Assembly (NCBI RefSeq): GCF_021223605.1
Contig: NZ_CP075175.1
Span: 1,654,001 to 1,718,000, forward strand
Direction of reading: 5' to 3'
DNA: 64,000 bases
Source: Paenibacillus sp. 481
GTDB taxonomy: Bacteria > Bacillota > Bacilli > Paenibacillales > Paenibacillaceae
The notes under the pieces were generated by a model. It saw nothing but the letters and a program-made list of their open reading frames with translations, made no database searches and was not told the origin of the DNA. Shown here piece by piece: positions 61,301 through 64,000 of this stretch; the stretch's first letter is position 1, and every line of letters starts with the position of its first letter. The position numbers were made by a program, and so were the translations under genes.

Positions 61301-64000
61301 TAAGTCCCATCCGCTCGGACATCAGCTGTCCCATTGGCTGGAGCATTCAACAATGCATAACTCAACCCAGCACTATCCACGTCGCTGCCCGTAAACTGTC
61401 CGCTAATCGCGGTGTCTTCCAGAGTCGTCACCGCTACATCAAGTGCGGTCGGAGCATCATTTACAGGTGCAACTTCAACGTTAACCACAACTAACGTTAT
61501 CCCGCCGTTACTGTCACTTACAGATAACACAAAGCGATCTGGGCCGCTGAAATTTGTAGTCGGAACATAGGTGTAGGTTCCTGTATTACCTACCGTAACC
61601 GTGCCGTTAAGCGGGTTCGTGGATACCGAATACGATATCGCGTCCCCTTCTGGATCTACAGCATCAATGTGCCCGCTGAAGGGGGTATCCTCCGGTGTCG
61701 TAAAGCTGACATCTCCCCCTACTACAATAGGCGGGTCATTAACTGGCGTTACCGTTACAAACACCGTTGCGCTTGCACTGCCCCCGCGTCCATCACTTAC
61801 ATTCACGGTAAAGGAGTCGTTTCCGTTATAGTTTACGTTCGGGGTGTACGTGAAACTGCCGTTGGCCGCAATGATAGCTGTTCCGTTAGTCGGTGCAGCT
61901 ACTAAAGCAAAGGTCAGCGGGTCACCATCGACATCGGTTGCCGCGAGCTGCCCGTTAACGGACGTATCCTCGGGAGTCGTTAACGATACGTTTGCCGTGA
62001 CAGGCGCATCGTTAGCCGACAATACCGCGATAGCCACTGTAACAGGAGTCACGCCACCTTGGGCATCCCTCACTTCCACGACAAAGCTATCTGCCCCATT
62101 AAAATTCAGATTTGGCACATACGTATAAGAGCCGCTAGCGCTTAATGTAACCGTACCATTCGCTGGTGTGGATACGAGGAAGTAAGTTAGCTCATCCCCT
62201 TCTAAATCAATCGCGGCGATTTGTCCGGTTACAGGTGTGTCTTCCGTTGTCGAGTCGTTAATATTAGTCGCAAGCGGTGGATCATTAACCGGAATAACAG
62301 AGACCGTAACAGCTGCAATGGATGTACCACCGTTGCCATCACTTACTTGAACAGTAAACGAATCGGTTCCATTAAAATTCGGGTTCGGCGTATATACAAA
62401 AGAACCGTTCCCCCCAATTGAGGCCGTTCCATGTACTGGTGGTGTCCCTAGCACATAAGACAGCACATCATTATCTGGATCAGTTGCACTTACCTGCCCA
62501 GATACAGCGGTATCTTCCGGGGTACTTAACAGAAGCTCCCCTACGGCTGGGGGATCATTAACAGGCGTGACGGTAATGGTCACTGTAACAAGTGTTAATC
62601 CGTCCATCCCATCTTCTACACGGACAACAAACGTATCTACCCCATTAAAATTCAAGTTCGGCGTGTACGTATAAGAACCGTCTGCCCCGAGTACAACCGT
62701 ACCATTTGTCGGATTAGACATGACGGCGTAAGTTAGCGTATCTCCATCTAGATCGGTGGCAACAATTCGCCCACTGGTTGATGTGTCCTCAGGTGTCGTA
62801 TCGAAAATAGGCGCAGCTGTTGGCAAATCATTGATAGGAAGCACCGTTATATGCACGTTAAACGTTGTTGTAGCTCCACTGTCATCACTTACACGTACGG
62901 TAAACGAATCGTTCCCATTAAAGTTAGGCTCAGGCGCGTACTGATAAGTTCCATCTGAACCGACGACTGCTGTTCCACGCGATGGATTAATGTCTAAGGC
63001 ATAAGTTAGCGCTGATCCCTCTGGATCAAAAGCAGCGAACGTGTCATTTAGCACCGCATCTTCCTGTACAGAAACGTTCAAATCTGTCGCGATTGGCGGG
63101 TCATTGACAGGCCGTACATTTATCGTCACGGTAACCGGTGTCACGCCGCCATTTCCATCATTAACGACGACAACAAAAGAGTCGAGACCATTAAAATTGG
63201 CGTTGGGCGTATACGTGTATGCACCACTAGCATTTACGGTTGCGGTTCCATTGGCAGCTCGCGTTAAAATGGAAAATGTGAGTGGGTCGCCTTCAACGTC
63301 AACCGCCACAATTTGCCCTGATGTCGGTAAGTCTTCTGACGTTTCATCCGAAATGTTACGCGCGATTGGCGGATCGTTGACTGGGGTTACGGTAATAGTC
63401 ACGATCGAGATATCTCGTTGAATCGTCGGTGTCGTATCGATGCGAATAGCAAAAGTATCCACACCATTAAAATTCAAACCAGGCGTATACGTAAAGTTTC
63501 CGTTTATCCCCAAGACAAGCTCACCATGTTGTGGAAGGGACGCAGTGGTGTAGCTAATTGTGGATAAAGGTGGAGGATTCGTCGGAATCGTGCCGCTAAT
63601 CGCATTATCTTCTAAGGTAGTCAAGCTCAAGTTATCCGCAAGTTGTGGATTTTCTGTTGTTAACACGTTAATCGTTAAAGTAGCTGTGCTTGCACTGCCT
63701 TGACCGTCCGTAATTTCGATCCTAATTGCATCTGTCCCCACAAAACCATTGTTAGGTGTGTAAGTCACATTTCCCTGACCGTCCACAATAGCTGTACCAT
63801 TGACAGGCAATGCAGCAATCCGATACGTAAACGTAACATCGTCCACATCAGCGACGTTTAAGTGCACCGTAACCGGATTTTCCTCTAATGTAGTAACGAT
63901 TAGATCCGAGACAATTGGCGGATCGTTGACAGGGGTTACCGTCACCTCAATTGCTCCCCTCCCGACACCACCTTGCTCATCCGTGACACGAATAATAAAT
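58333..64000 (-). CDS. Giant tandem-repeat cadherin-like surface protein, 5' end missing
   Basis: C-terminal 1888 residues of a giant secreted or surface protein; the frame is open to base 64000, so the start and any signal or anchor lie outside. It consists of about 20 repeats of roughly 92 aa (the tandem-95/VCBS/cadherin-like class). Each has an ED-containing start (for example TTPEDTxxxG), a likely Ca-binding DPDGDPLTY, NGTxxxxxxGxYTYTPNxNFNG and DSFTVxVSDGNGG. A Pro-rich linker (KPPVSPPGPPTPP) precedes a last divergent repeat. There is no LPXTG, SLH or TM tail. Probably a calcium-stiffened adhesin-like stalk. SLH protein 55623 follows downstream. Confidence 0.9.
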   Translation of the reverse strand, partial: FIIRVTDEQGGVGRGAIEVTVTPVNDPPIVSDLIVTTLEENPVTVHLNVADVDDVTFTYRIAALPVNGTAIVDGQGNVTYTPNNGFVGTDAIRIEITDGQGSASTATLTINVLTTENPQLADNLSLTTLEDNAISGTIPTNPPPLSTISYTTASLPQHGELVLGINGNFTYTPGLNFNGVDTFAIRIDTTPTIQRDISIVTITVTPVNDPPIARNISDETSEDLPTSGQIVAVDVEGDPLTFSILTRAANGTATVNASGAYTYTPNANFNGLDSFVVVVNDGNGGVTPVTVTINVRPVNDPPIATDLNVSVQEDAVLNDTFAAFDPEGSALTYALDINPSRGTAVVGSDGTYQYAPEPNFNGNDSFTVRVSDDSGATTTFNVHITVLPINDLPTAAPIFDTTPEDTSTSGRIVATDLDGDTLTYAVMSNPTNGTVVLGADGSYTYTPNLNFNGVDTFVVRVEDGMDGLTLVTVTITVTPVNDPPAVGELLLSTPEDTAVSGQVSATDPDNDVLSYVLGTPPVHGTASIGGNGSFVYTPNPNFNGTDSFTVQVSDGNGGTSIAAVTVSVIPVNDPPLATNINDSTTEDTPVTGQIAAIDLEGDELTYFLVSTPANGTVTLSASGSYTYVPNLNFNGADSFVVEVRDAQGGVTPVTVAIAVLSANDAPVTANVSLTTPEDTSVNGQLAATDVDGDPLTFALVAAPTNGTAIIAANGSFTYTPNVNYNGNDSFTVNVSDGRGGSASATVFVTVTPVNDPPIVVGGDVSFTTPEDTPFSGHIDAVDPEGDAISYSVSTNPLNGTVTVGNTGTYTYVPTTNFSGPDRFVLSVSDSNGGITLVVVNVEVAPVNDAPTALDVAVTTLEDTAISGQFTGSDVDSAGLSYALLNAPANGTADVRADGTYAYFPKLNFNGVDTFTVQVRDSEGAASQFQVTVTVTPINDAPVAANIADSTPEDTAVSGTIVATDPDGDSLSFVLAQAPANGTVVIEASGAYTYTPNTNYNGPDRFVVNVSDGSGGVTPVTVSIIVTPVNDPPTASDINVSTSEDTVLNGQFNATDIDGDPLTYSLASFPLHGGALVQPNGAYVYLPATHFNGSDSFAVQVVDSRGGTAQFNVLVTVTPVNDPPVVSSQSVDIPENRPFEASILAVDPDGDPLTYTLATPPSAGTLTLAADGTFRYEPNLNYNGLDFFEINVSDGNGGTSLARINLNVVDVNEPPVAVDQVVTTQEGVRVSGAVTATDPNNDSLTFTLNTPPAQGSVNVAVDGSFIYEPNPFYNGTDTFTVRVADGRGSSIVATVKVNISPINQPPVAQDQSAATKVNQPYVGQLVAEDPEGDAVTFTLASSPRLGTVLIERSGTITYTPNPGVVDRDSFTITATDASNLSTTFTFTIDILPEQSFPELNDVRVSTYTSEPVTSSVSHPEAEVYQFLVENSPKNGTLRLNPNGTFVYVSEPSFVGTDTARVKAVNVESQKFVHIIVDVLPVVVNRPPVAYNSFYEMVGGTTLTGSLNAFDPDGDELTYLLRTNEGNGAVVVQQNGVFTYVPSAHFVGTDSFIYAVVDGRGGEAQGMVTIQVTSRSTPPLNHPPQADAVAVSTRRGLSSTFSIVATDPDGDPLTYRLGSSPSGGRVLLRPDGSGEYVPNYGFTGTDTFSVIVDDGRGGTVGVSVTAYVAPYNRPPEAAHLSVEGVEGQRLQGRIRAVDPDGDPLTFKVFVRPRSGVLALQEDGSFEFVPQAGFHGTDRFVVEIKDEFGGRTQSEVTVVLKQRDGSGGERPPKPPVSPPGPPTPPKRPEKPNNGKGTEEPIVIMPVRGTTTQNKPVRGVVQARSTLGLPLRFELLKRARYGEAAVTLEGEWIYTPRSQFIGTDTFVIQVSDSVGNRLPVLVTIVVEQEDEE

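Noticed and set aside
58333-63945. Treating 63945 as the start of the giant repeat protein
   Set aside because: The frame stays open to base 64000 and the upstream codons continue the same repeat pattern, so the gene is partial.

Overview
The window looks like a chromosomal segment of a Gram-positive, endospore-forming member of the Bacillales, most likely the Paenibacillaceae. The evidence is purine-rich ribosome binding sites with frequent TTG and GTG starts, S-layer-homology (SLH) surface proteins, an exosporium-type collagen-like protein, a FeuA/Btr-type siderophore system, a LnrJK-LnrLMN-type resistance locus and Bacillus-type fabI, ddl, uvsE and acnA genes. I saw no tRNA, rRNA, CRISPR array, insertion sequence or prophage. 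It reads as ordinary host chromosome with accessory patches.

Layout, left half. 1-615 holds the end of an OmpR-type response regulator gene. 806-2645 is a methyltransferase plus metallo-beta-lactamase-fold hydrolase pair. 2774-4660 is an MFS exporter with its TetR repressor and two matching operators. 4869-5933 is a secreted fibronectin-type-III protein. 6165-11615 is a malate locus: malic enzyme, 2HCT malate/citrate transporter and a MalKR-like two-component system. 11748-18676 is an iron-siderophore locus: esterase, nitroreductase, two FecCD permeases, lipoprotein receptor and a Btr-type regulator, with a Fur box before the receptor gene and no ATPase gene. 18925-21929 has a PabB-PabC fusion and an epimerase-like protein. 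22179-25423 has a two-component system with a beta-propeller lipoprotein. 25839-27518 encodes a glucose-type PTS EIICB. 27697-33104 is a LnrLMN-like ABC exporter divergent from a LnrJK-like two-component system.

Layout, right half. 33171-36272 has a ROK sugar kinase, a C39-like secreted peptidase and a DinB-family protein. 36289-36735 is a decayed SulP C-terminus. 36743-37843 encodes a collagen-like protein. 38375-43093 has an inositol monophosphatase, a TauE/SafE permease, fabI, uvsE and a B3/B4-domain protein. 43477-50714 has an SLH surface protein, a small unknown protein, an SH3-domain secreted protein, ddl and an amidase. 51051-55528 has acnA and a GntP-like permease. 55623-64000 has a second SLH protein and the 3' part of a giant gene made of about 20 tandem ~92-residue repeats, which runs off the right edge.

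Two themes stand out. The first is a cell-surface cluster: two SLH proteins sharing one beta-solenoid module, and a giant cadherin-like repeat protein whose repeats alternate between two subtypes. The second is a set of degenerate short tandem repeats (6, 7, about 10 and 12 bp) scattered between and inside genes, including 12 tetrapeptides added in frame to the N-terminus of a siderophore permease. I do not see a clear-cut unknown defence or biosynthetic system.
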